From positions 1-64,000 of the forward strand of contig FAXN01000038.1 in NCBI GenBank assembly GCA_001493195.1: a stretch of 64,000 nucleotides of DNA. The letters run 5' to 3'. The position numbers and the translations under genes are program-made. Origin of the DNA: Sulfurovum sp. enrichment culture clone C5. GTDB lineage: Bacteria > Campylobacterota > Campylobacteria > Campylobacterales > Sulfurovaceae. The notes beneath the pieces are model-generated. The model searched no databases. It was not told the DNA's origin and worked only from the letters and a program-made list of their open reading frames with translations. Positions 1 to 6,387 of this stretch are shown piece by piece. Numbering within the stretch: position 1 is the first letter of the stretch; each line of letters starts with the position of its first letter.

Positions 1-1
1 G

Positions 2-847
2 GCCGAAGTACCACTTGTTGTTGTAAATGTTATGAGAGGTGGTCCAAGTACAGGTCTTCCTACTAGGGTTTCTCAAGGTGATATTGCTCAAGCAAAAAAT
101 CCATCACATGGTGATTATAAATCAATTACTCTTTGTGCTGGAAACCTAGCAGAGTGTTATACTGAAACTGTAAGAGCATTTAATTTAGCGGATAGATTTA
201 TGCAGCCTGTAATTGTACTTTTAGATGAGACCATAGGTCATATGCATGGTAAAGCTATGATACCAACAGCCCAAGAAGTACAAGCTGGCATTAAACCAAG
301 AAAAGAATTTACTGGTGATCCAAGTGAATATCAACCTTATGGAGTAGCTCAAGATGAGCCAGCAGTGCTTAATCCTATGTTTAAAGGTTATAAATATCAC
401 TTTACTGGACTACATCATAATGCTACAGGTTTTCCAACTGAAGAGATTGAAACTTGCAGAAAACTAATTGAGAGACTTTTCAATAAAGTAGAAGCACATG
501 AAGATGAGCTAGAATCTTATGAAGAATATATGCTTGAAGATGCAGAATTTTTACTTATAGCTTATGGGTCTGTTTCCCTTGCAGCAAAAGAAGCTATAAA
601 ACATCTTAGAGCAGCTGGTATAAAAGCTGGTCTATTTAGACCTATTACTATTTGGCCAAGTCCAGCAAAAAGAATCAAATATTGGACAGATAAAATCCAA
701 AAAGTGCTTATTGTAGAATTAAATATTGGTCAGTATAGAGATGAAATTCAAAGAGCTTCTGGAAGACTTGATATAGAAGGACTATTTAAAGTTAATGGTA
801 GACCAATATCTCCTTATGAGATAGTAGAAAAAGCAAAAGGAATGTAA
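2..847 (+). CDS. oorA: 2-oxoglutarate:ferredoxin oxidoreductase subunit alpha (OorA), 5' partial
   Basis: The frame is open from base 2, so the gene starts before the window; the ATG at 32 is internal (VVVNVMRGGPSTGLPT is continuous with it). The visible part is the end of the pyrimidine-binding domain (MRGGPSTGLPT, then a substrate-binding LDETIGHMHGK stretch) and the C-terminal domain. The family oxidises 2-oxoglutarate with CoA to succinyl-CoA and reduces ferredoxin, as part of an oxidative or reductive TCA cycle. The stop TAA is directly followed by the oorB ATG, and the order alpha, beta, gamma matches the oorDABC operon of Campylobacterota. oorD would lie off the window. Confidence 0.93.
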   Translation, partial: AEVPLVVVNVMRGGPSTGLPTRVSQGDIAQAKNPSHGDYKSITLCAGNLAECYTETVRAFNLADRFMQPVIVLLDETIGHMHGKAMIPTAQEVQAGIKPRKEFTGDPSEYQPYGVAQDEPAVLNPMFKGYKYHFTGLHHNATGFPTEEIETCRKLIERLFNKVEAHEDELESYEEYMLEDAEFLLIAYGSVSLAAKEAIKHLRAAGIKAGLFRPITIWPSPAKRIKYWTDKIQKVLIVELNIGQYRDEIQRASGRLDIEGLFKVNGRPISPYEIVEKAKGM

Positions 848-1705
848 ATGGCATTTAATTATGATAATTATTTAAGAGTTGATAAAATGCCAACACTATG
901 GTGTTGGGGATGCGGAGATGGTGTTATACTAAAAGCTTATATTCGTGCTATTGACTCGCTTGGATGGAATAAAAATGACATTTGTTTAGTTTCAGGAATT
1001 GGGTGTAGTGGAAGATTTTCATCTTATGTTGATTGTAACACAGTACATACAACTCACGGTAGAACAATTGCATTTGCAACTGGTATCAAATTGGCAAATC
1101 CAGATAAACACGTAGTATGTGTAGCAGGTGATGGCGATGCTTTGGCTATCGGCGGAAATCATACAATTCATGGTTGTAGAAGAAATATAGATATAACTCT
1201 TATTTTGATTAACAACTTTATCTATGGATTGACAAATTCTCAAACAAGTCCAACAACTCCACAAGGTTTCTGGACTGTTAGCCAACAAGCTGGTAATATA
1301 GATCCAACTTTTAATGCTTGTAAACTTGCGATTGCAGCTGGTGCATCTTTTGTTGGCAGAGAAAAAGTTAGTGAGCCTAAAAAAGTAGAAAAACTAATGG
1401 CAAAAGGTTTAGCGCATAAAGGTTTTAGTTTTGTAGAAATTTTATCTAACTGTCACATCAATCTTGGTAGAAAAAACAAAATGAACTCAGCAATGGAAAA
1501 CCTAGACTGGATAGATAGTATCACTGTATCTAAAACGAAATATGACAATATGAGCGAAGAAGAGAGAAAAAATCTACTTCCAACTGGAGTATTACATGAA
1601 GATGAAAACGCTAAAGAGTATTGTGAAATGTATGAACAAGTAAAACTTGTGCATCAAGGTAAACGCAAAACAATCACACAAGATGATTTTGCTAAAAAGA
1701 TTTAA
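848..1705 (+). CDS. oorB: 2-oxoglutarate:ferredoxin oxidoreductase subunit beta (OorB)
   Basis: 285 residues, the usual length of the beta subunit. It carries the thiamine-diphosphate site: WCWGCGDG near residue 18, and GDGDALAIGGNH through LILINN at about 94-124. The cysteines near the N terminus (WCWGCG) and further in (GIGCSG) fit the [4Fe-4S] ligands of this family. It forms the catalytic core with OorA and passes electrons to ferredoxin. It starts one base after the oorA stop, so translation is coupled. Confidence 0.95.
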   Translation: MAFNYDNYLRVDKMPTLWCWGCGDGVILKAYIRAIDSLGWNKNDICLVSGIGCSGRFSSYVDCNTVHTTHGRTIAFATGIKLANPDKHVVCVAGDGDALAIGGNHTIHGCRRNIDITLILINNFIYGLTNSQTSPTTPQGFWTVSQQAGNIDPTFNACKLAIAAGASFVGREKVSEPKKVEKLMAKGLAHKGFSFVEILSNCHINLGRKNKMNSAMENLDWIDSITVSKTKYDNMSEEERKNLLPTGVLHEDENAKEYCEMYEQVKLVHQGKRKTITQDDFAKKI

Positions 1706-1716
1706 GGAGTAACACG

Positions 1717-2274
1717 ATGGCTAGAACAGTAATGAGATTTACAGGTGTTGGTGGGCAGGGTGTTCTTCTTGCAGGTGAAATTTTTGCAGAAGCAAAAATA
1801 AAAGCTGGTGGATTTGGGCAAAAAACAGCTACATATACGTCACAAGTTAGAGGCGGTCCAACTGTTGTTGATATTATTTTGGACGATGAAGAGATATTTT
1901 ATCCTTATGCAAATGATGGAGAGATAGACTTTATGCTTTCAGTGGCACAAGTTAGTTTTAATTCATTCAAAGGTGGTGTGAGCGAAGGTGGTACAATAGT
2001 AATTGAGCCAAATTTGGTGCACCCAACAGAAGAAGATAGAAAAAAATGGAATATCGTTGAAATTCCTATCATTACTATCGCAAAAGAAGAAGTTGGCAAT
2101 GTTATAACACAATCTGTTGTAGCACTTGCTATAGCAAATACTTTTATGAATGCTATTGATAAAAAAACATTATTGGATACAATGTTAAGTAAAGTACCAG
2201 CAAAAGTACATGAACTTAATCTCAAAGCTTTTGATCTTGGCGAAAAATACGCAAAAGAAGCAATGGCTAAATAA
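1717..2274 (+). CDS. oorC: 2-oxoglutarate:ferredoxin oxidoreductase subunit gamma (OorC)
   Basis: 185 residues with the gamma-domain signature GVGGQGVLLAGE at about residue 11 and SQVRGGP near 41, which contribute to CoA binding in 2-oxoacid:ferredoxin oxidoreductases. An AAGGAG ribosome site lies just before the ATG. It is the last gene of the oor operon; a symmetrical hairpin follows the stop at once. Confidence 0.95.
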   Translation: MARTVMRFTGVGGQGVLLAGEIFAEAKIKAGGFGQKTATYTSQVRGGPTVVDIILDDEEIFYPYANDGEIDFMLSVAQVSFNSFKGGVSEGGTIVIEPNLVHPTEEDRKKWNIVEIPIITIAKEEVGNVITQSVVALAIANTFMNAIDKKTLLDTMLSKVPAKVHELNLKAFDLGEKYAKEAMAK

Positions 2275-2275
2275 T

Positions 2276-2301
2276 TTTTACAGTCCAAGCGGACTGTAAA
2301 A
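2276..2301. terminator. Bidirectional hairpin terminator between oorC and the DUF2325 operon
   Basis: Perfect inverted repeat TTTTACAGTCC / GGACTGTAAAA with an AAGC loop, with T-rich sequence on both sides. It lies between two convergent genes and can act on either strand. Confidence 0.8.
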
Positions 2302-2304
2302 TTT

Positions 2305-2583
2305 TCAAGAAGCCCTTGAGTATTTAGCTAAATTTTTTAGTTGAAAATACCAATCATCATCTTCTTGAATTTCACAAACATCTATCTTTTTTAAACAAAT
2401 TTCAAGCTCATTTCCGTCAAAACTAGTATATTCTATAAAATGTATAGGAATATCTAAGCTGTTTTCACAATATTCAAGCTGATAAAATTCATAATCAAAA
2501 TCTTCAATGCTTGATATATCTAAGTTATCAGTCGATATAAGAAAATAATCTTCTAATGCAAGATTTTTATTTTGCTTTTTCAT
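2305..2583 (-). CDS. Small acidic protein of unknown function, downstream of a DUF2325 gene
   Basis: 92 residues if translation starts at MKKQNKN, which has an AAGGAATAATTGCA leader giving a good ribosome site. The track's longer start at 2637 lies inside the upstream gene. The protein is rich in Asp and Glu, has no membrane segment, and contains a pair of cysteines that do not make a recognisable motif. It overlaps the end of the DUF2325 gene by 17 bases, so the two are co-translated and probably under the same Fur-like control. I do not recognise the family. Confidence 0.7.
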   Translation of the reverse strand: MKKQNKNLALEDYFLISTDNLDISSIEDFDYEFYQLEYCENSLDIPIHFIEYTSFDGNELEICLKKIDVCEIQEDDDWYFQLKNLAKYSRAS

Positions 2584-2929
2584 TGCAATTATTCCTTTGC
2601 ACACACTCTGAACAAATTTTTTGCTGCAAATCAACATTGTTATTTATAAGTCTCAAAACTTCACATTTAACAGAATCTATATTTCTAGTGCTGTATGCTA
2701 CACAAACCCCTCTGTTTTTTGCCTCTTGCTTGTAGTGCAACATTGCATTATGGTTAAGAAAATTTGTAAGCATTAATACCAAATCAATCTTATTTGGTAT
2801 TTGTTTTGACTTTTTGCTACCATTTTTTAAATTTCTTCCAGTCCAGTGAGTAACACTGGTTATACCCATATCGTACAATATATTTAAAATAGGATTTATT
2901 TTATCCCCACCTAATACTAAAACTGACAT
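2567..2929 (-). CDS. DUF2325 family protein
   Basis: 120 residues. It begins MSVLVLGGDKINPI, resembling the Rossmann-like opening of DUF2325 proteins, with a WTGRNLK segment and a conserved LTNFLNHNAM region. The C terminus carries CSECVQRNNC, a possible metal or redox motif. Two ATG codons are adjacent; the inner one (2929) has the better spacing to AAGGAG. Its biochemical role is not known. Two Fur-box-like palindromes lie directly upstream, suggesting iron-dependent control of it and its downstream partner. Confidence 0.75.
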   Translation of the reverse strand: MSVLVLGGDKINPILNILYDMGITSVTHWTGRNLKNGSKKSKQIPNKIDLVLMLTNFLNHNAMLHYKQEAKNRGVCVAYSTRNIDSVKCEVLRLINNNVDLQQKICSECVQRNNCNEKAK

Positions 2930-2944
2930 CATCTCTCCTTTAGT

Positions 2945-2959
2945 TGATAATAGTTATCA
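2945..2959 (-). promoter_or_regulatory. Fur-box-like operator 1
   Basis: TGATAATAGTTATCA matches the 7-1-7 Fur consensus TGATAATnATTATCA at 13 of 14 specified bases. It lies about 15 bases upstream of the DUF2325 start, where bound repressor would block transcription or initiation. Confidence 0.6.
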
Positions 2960-2996
2960 AAATAATATCATTAGAAAACTTAATTTACTATTAAAT

Positions 2997-3011
2997 TGAT
3001 AATCATTTTCA
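2997..3011 (-). promoter_or_regulatory. Fur-box-like operator 2
   Basis: TGATAATCATTTTCA has the same 7-1-7 form with a single mismatch. The two sites are 52 bases apart, about five helical turns, in the divergent region between the DUF2325 gene and rnpB. Confidence 0.55.
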
Positions 3012-3049
3012 AATAAATAATGAATTAGTGATATTTTTAAAAATTGCGG

Positions 3050-3055
3050 TATAAT
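3050..3055 (+). promoter_or_regulatory. -10 box of the rnpB promoter
   Basis: TATAAT, placed 6 bases before the first paired base of the RNase P RNA. No clear -35 hexamer is visible, which is common for sigma-70 promoters in this phylum. Confidence 0.6.
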
Positions 3056-3060
3056 TCCAC

Positions 3061-3403
3061 AGGTGCGATAGGTAGTTGCTGGTGAATTTTTTCACGAGAG
3101 GAAAGTCCGAGCTACACTAGAGACAAGACTCCACCTAACGGGTGGCCAGAGTAATCTGAGGGCAAGTGCAACAGAGAGAAGACTACCGCTTCGGCGGTAA
3201 AAGGTGAAAGGGTGGGGTAAGAGCCCACCAGTAGCTGTGGTAACATGGCTAGCTAGGTAAACCCTGTTTGTAGCAAGAAGTACATGGTAAAAGTCTCTAA
3301 ACTTGGCAGTAATGCCAAAATAGTACTTCGCTTGAGCTTTGTAGTAATACATAGCCTAGATAAATAACTACCCACGACAGAACTCGGCTTATAGTCGCAC
3401 CTG
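3061..3403 (+). ncRNA. rnpB: RNase P RNA (bacterial class A)
   Basis: The universally conserved blocks are present: GAGAGGAAAGTCCGAGCT near the 5' end, GGGCAAGTGCAACAGAGAG, TAGCAAGAA, and CCCACGACAGAACTCGGCTT near the 3' end. The first bases AGGTGCGA pair with TCGCACCT at the end (P1 helix). This RNA is the catalytic part that matures tRNA 5' ends. The final 14 bases recur at 5637, which suggests that DNA was integrated at this gene's 3' end. Confidence 0.95.
3389..3402 (+). other. Candidate attL core: 3' end of rnpB
   Basis: TTATAGTCGCACCT, the last bases of the RNase P RNA, occurs again at 5637-5650 in the same orientation. Such a duplicated RNA-gene end is the usual footprint of site-specific integration. 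Confidence 0.6.
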
Positions 3404-3609
3404 CTATATAATCATAACTTACTATATACTACTTTATACCTATAAAATAGGGATTAAAAAACAATTTTTGATAATTTATATTTTATATAAAATACTATAC
3501 AATACTATACAATAATATATTAAGGTGTACTCAAAAGTGTACCTATTTTTGTATTTTCAAAAAGAAGTACACTTATGTTTTATAAATATATTAAGCATTA
3601 GGAGTAATA
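3403..3609 (+). other. Left end of the rnpB-inserted cassette (non-coding)
   Basis: 207 bases without a gene. It contains a 10-bp unit AATACTATAC twice in tandem (3491-3510) and one copy of a hairpin-forming repeat at 3523. The rest is plain AT-rich sequence leading to the TIGR04255-like gene. Confidence 0.6.
3523..3548 (+). repeat. Hairpin-forming repeat, left copy
   Basis: AGGTGTACT and AGTGTACCT can pair around a CAAA loop and are followed by ATTTTTG, so this could also end rnpB transcription. A copy matching 25 of 26 bases lies at 5574-5599, so the two copies flank the three-gene cassette as direct repeats. Confidence 0.65.
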
Positions 3610-4401
3610 ATGCAATTAGTAAAATCATATAACGATGATAACGCAGTTAAGGTTATAGCATTTGCTGTAAACTTTATGCCTTTGTCTGTAGAAGAAATGG
3701 TAAAATTGATTTCAAAATTGGATACTCAGAATAATATTGAGTATTTTGATAAAGAATTTAATATCAAAAAACCAACGCAAGAAGTAACAATGACAATTCA
3801 TGCGGATGGTACGCAACAGCATGAATTGTCTATTGGTGGAATTATGTACGAAAAAACCAATGATACCGATATGCTAATTTGGAATTTAACAATTAATAAG
3901 AATTCTATTATTGTATCATGTAGAGAATATACGAGATGGGATGCTATTTCCGCTAAAGCAATAGAATTTATTTCTAAAGTGATGGATAATATAGTAAATA
4001 TGAAAATTACTCATATCACACTTGAATATATTGATGAGTTTGAAATTATTAATCACAATGGAAAGTGGAAAGAAGAATTATTCAAGACGAATTGTGATTA
4101 TAATTTATCTCATATCTATAAACTGGATGATTTTTGGCATATAAATCATGGATATTTTTTTGATCATAAAAATTTAAAATTTAAACTTCTTGATACTTTA
4201 AATATTAATTATTTTGCAGATGAAAATGATAATTTAAAACATAAGGTTAATGTGATAACACAACATATGCTTACGCAGATTAATGAATCATACGATAAAT
4301 CCAATATCAAAAAATATTTTGATATTATTCATCAACATAGTAAAGAAATTTTTGAGGCAATAATTAATGATAATATTCTAAAAACATTTAATAGAGGATG
4401 A
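3610..4401 (+). CDS. TIGR04255-like family protein
   Basis: 263 residues, within the usual length of the sporadically distributed TIGR04255 family. The resemblance is in the overall layout: an N-terminal beta-rich half, a TRWDAISAKAIEFISKVM helix near residue 120 preceded by an SIIVSCREY strand, and an LEYIDEF stretch that looks like the family's 'RYINR' region. No catalytic motif, signal peptide or membrane helix is visible. AGGAG lies five bases before the ATG. It is the first of three same-strand genes in the rnpB-inserted cassette. The family's biochemical role is not established. Confidence 0.55.
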   Translation: MQLVKSYNDDNAVKVIAFAVNFMPLSVEEMVKLISKLDTQNNIEYFDKEFNIKKPTQEVTMTIHADGTQQHELSIGGIMYEKTNDTDMLIWNLTINKNSIIVSCREYTRWDAISAKAIEFISKVMDNIVNMKITHITLEYIDEFEIINHNGKWKEELFKTNCDYNLSHIYKLDDFWHINHGYFFDHKNLKFKLLDTLNINYFADENDNLKHKVNVITQHMLTQINESYDKSNIKKYFDIIHQHSKEIFEAIINDNILKTFNRG

Positions 4402-4403
4402 TT

Positions 4404-4976
4404 ATGAAACCCATGACCACTAACTCATTAATTGCAGTATTTTTAATTGCATCAAGTACTGATACTACTATCGCTAGTTCTATTATAAACATAAATAATA
4501 ATCAAATAGCAACACAAGTAAGTAGTAAACAAAATAATAACTTTGGTATTAAATATGATAATATATATAAAAAACTTGATTCATATAGCCGTCTAGAAGC
4601 AAACTGGGATGGATATGGAGCAGTTAAGCCAAGCGGAGATATTATTGAAACAACAAAAAGTTTTTTAGATATTTTAAAAGAAAACAAAATAATTAATCCG
4701 AAAATTATGATAGCACATGATGGGACATTAAGTTTGTTTTGGAAGAATAAAAACAATTACCTTGAGATAGATTTTGATAGCAACAATCATCTATCTTTTT
4801 TTTATGAAATTGATAGAAAAGTTTATGGAGAGGATGACATATCTATTAATAAAGATATACCAAAACAAATTTATGATGCATTGAATATTCTAAGAAATGA
4901 GAATAATACCAGTAATAATATGATACTTGATAAAAAAAATCAAACTACTTCAAGCTCTTATTCAAAGACAGCATAA
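4404..4976 (+). CDS. Unknown protein with an NWDGYGA motif, second gene of the cassette
   Basis: 190 residues from the ATG at 4404, which sits six bases after AGAGG; the ATG at 4398 touches that site. Residues 1-30 are weakly hydrophobic and could be a signal or anchor. The central LEANWDGYGAVKPS segment (about residues 67-80) is a motif I have seen in phage- and island-borne hypothetical proteins; after it come alternating strands and helices, and a polar tail. It starts just after the first gene's stop, so the genes are probably co-transcribed. Function unknown. Confidence 0.6.
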   Translation: MKPMTTNSLIAVFLIASSTDTTIASSIININNNQIATQVSSKQNNNFGIKYDNIYKKLDSYSRLEANWDGYGAVKPSGDIIETTKSFLDILKENKIINPKIMIAHDGTLSLFWKNKNNYLEIDFDSNNHLSFFYEIDRKVYGEDDISINKDIPKQIYDALNILRNENNTSNNMILDKKNQTTSSSYSKTA

Positions 4977-4986
4977 ATAAAATAAT

Positions 4987-5466
4987 ATGATATATGATGA
5001 ACTTTTAAAGCTTGAAACATCTAAGCAGAGTCCACATTCTCCTGGCATAATACAAAATAATGAATTAGTAGCACGATTGCTTGTTCCAGAATATATTGAT
5101 GACGATGGGCAAGTGCTTGCTTCTGCTTTTTCTCATTCTGATATTTCTGTTTTGAGATGCATTTATGATTTTGAATCAAATAAGAATTTAACAATAAAAC
5201 AATTGTTAAGTAACCCAAAAAATATTTACAAAGGATATATAACTGCAAAGATATGTAGCTTGAGAAATATTACATATGAAAATTTATCAAGTAGGTTGTG
5301 TTATGTAATTGATTCTGCAACAAAAGATAAAATTGGGCATGCAGATATAAAAAAAATTACCAAAAGAATCTTAAATAATACAAATATTGTATTATCAGAA
5401 AAAAGATTAAAAAAGTTTATAGAATCAAAAATTTTAGATGTGTTTGACAAAGAAATTAAACAATAA
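4987..5466 (+). CDS. Unknown protein, third gene of the rnpB cassette
   Basis: 159 residues, starting 10 bases after the second gene. The N-terminal half contains LVARLLVPEYIDDDGQVLASAFSHSDI-type sequence; the C-terminal half is basic and mostly helical (KKITKRILNNT...KRLKKFIESK). No catalytic motif is recognised. Only a weak A-rich leader precedes the ATG, so translation may depend on the upstream gene. It is followed by non-coding sequence carrying the right-hand repeat and the second rnpB-end copy. Confidence 0.55.
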   Translation: MIYDELLKLETSKQSPHSPGIIQNNELVARLLVPEYIDDDGQVLASAFSHSDISVLRCIYDFESNKNLTIKQLLSNPKNIYKGYITAKICSLRNITYENLSSRLCYVIDSATKDKIGHADIKKITKRILNNTNIVLSEKRLKKFIESKILDVFDKEIKQ

Positions 5467-5573
5467 TTTTCTAAAATTAGTTTGAGTTTTAAAAAGTTAA
5501 TAAAATTGGTAGCTTTTTATGGCTTATGGTAGCACTATATTTTTTATTCCCTTTAGCGTATTTATAAAGCTAT

Positions 5574-5599
5574 AGGTGTACTCAAAAGTATACCTATTT
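5574..5599 (+). repeat. Hairpin-forming repeat, right copy
   Basis: Same 26-base unit as at 3523 with one change (AGTATACCT for AGTGTACCT), which improves base pairing in the stem. It lies about 50 bases inside the right end of the cassette. Confidence 0.65.
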
Positions 5600-5636
5600 C
5601 TATATCGTGCCCTAAGAATAGGCAGGTGTGGATAAT

Positions 5637-5650
5637 TTATAGTCGCACCT
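5637..5650 (+). other. Candidate attR core: copy of the rnpB 3' end
   Basis: TTATAGTCGCACCT is identical to the last 14 bases of rnpB and in the same orientation, but no other rnpB sequence precedes it. By chance a 14-base match this close would be very rare. Confidence 0.6.
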
Positions 5651-5732
5651 TTCTTCAAAATTTTCAATAATTATTATTACATCTACATTGTACTACAATC
5701 TTTAAATCGTTTTTTAACTAAAATTAATTATC

Positions 5733-5761
5733 TTGACACTTTATATTTTACATAGTATAAT
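5733..5761 (+). promoter_or_regulatory. Sigma-70 promoter of the toxin-antitoxin operon
   Basis: TTGACA and TATAAT separated by exactly 17 bases. The ORF track's start for the antitoxin (TTG at 5733) is this -35 box, so that start is wrong. Confidence 0.8.
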
Positions 5762-5795
5762 ACATAAAATTATATGGATATTAAGGAGACTCAGA

Positions 5796-6092
5796 ATGGT
5801 TGCATATAAAAAAGATGAGATAGTATCTGCTAGTGATATGGCTAGGACATTCGCTACTGTTCTTAATAGTATTGTTAAATGCAGTAAAGATAAAATTGCT
5901 ATTTCAAAAAACAATAAGTTAGAAGCTGTAATGATAAATATAGATGAGTATGAAAGACTAAAAGAAGCTGAAGAATTTTTAGAGCATCAAGAAATATACA
6001 ACTTAGTCAAACAAAGAAGTACAGGAAGTCAAATATCTCACAAAGATATGCTTAAAAAGCTTGGTATTAGTCAAAATGATTTAATGGATTAA
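5796..6092 (+). CDS. Phd/YefM family antitoxin
   Basis: 98 residues from the ATG at 5796, after AAGGAGACTCAGA. The opening DEIVSASDMARTFATVLN is the DNA-binding fold of the Phd/YefM family, followed by KLEAVMINIDEYERLKEAEE, the hallmark of these antitoxins. The C-terminal tail (about 65-98) should wrap the toxin. Its stop and the toxin start are one base apart. The protein should neutralise the RelE-like partner and repress the operon. Confidence 0.9.
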   Translation: MVAYKKDEIVSASDMARTFATVLNSIVKCSKDKIAISKNNKLEAVMINIDEYERLKEAEEFLEHQEIYNLVKQRSTGSQISHKDMLKKLGISQNDLMD

Positions 6093-6093
6093 T

Positions 6094-6387
6094 ATGTATG
6101 ATATTGTATATCATCAAGATGTAGAAAGTGATTTAAAACAACTTGGACATAGAACTCTTTTATTGGTATTGAAAAAGATAGAAAAAATTGCCAAAGAGCC
6201 ATATATTGGTATAGATTTGGGCAATAAGGCAAACTTAAACCTCTCTGGATATAAGAAAATTTATGTTGATAATAAAAAAATTAGAATCGTCTATAAAATC
6301 ATAGAAGATAAGATTGAGATTTATATAGTAGCTGTTGGTAAAAGAGATGATATGAATGTTTATAAAAAAGCAAATGATAGAATATGA
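6094..6387 (+). CDS. RelE/ParE superfamily toxin
   Basis: 97 residues, with the family's short layout: MYDIVYHQDVESDLKQL helix at the start, NLSGYKKIYVDNKKIRIVYKI in the middle and IYIVAVGKRDDMNVYKKA at the end, the last being the catalytic GKR-D-YK region typical of RelE-type ribosome-dependent mRNA interferases. It pairs with the Phd/YefM antitoxin. Its stop overlaps the start of the next gene (ATGA). Confidence 0.88.
   Translation: MYDIVYHQDVESDLKQLGHRTLLLVLKKIEKIAKEPYIGIDLGNKANLNLSGYKKIYVDNKKIRIVYKIIEDKIEIYIVAVGKRDDMNVYKKANDRI

Larger units (their letters stand above)
5467..5795 (+). other. Non-coding right end of the cassette and leader of the toxin-antitoxin operon
   Basis: 329 bases without a gene. 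It holds the right copy of the hairpin repeat (5574), the copy of the rnpB 3' end (5637) and a strong promoter (5733). Sequence to the right of 5650 is presumably the original downstream neighbour of rnpB. Confidence 0.6.

Noticed and set aside
1019-1288. 89-residue minus-strand ORF inside oorB
   Set aside because: A shadow frame of oorB, with no ribosome site and improbable composition.
3092-3352. 86-residue minus-strand ORF
   Set aside because: It lies wholly within the RNase P RNA on the opposite strand.
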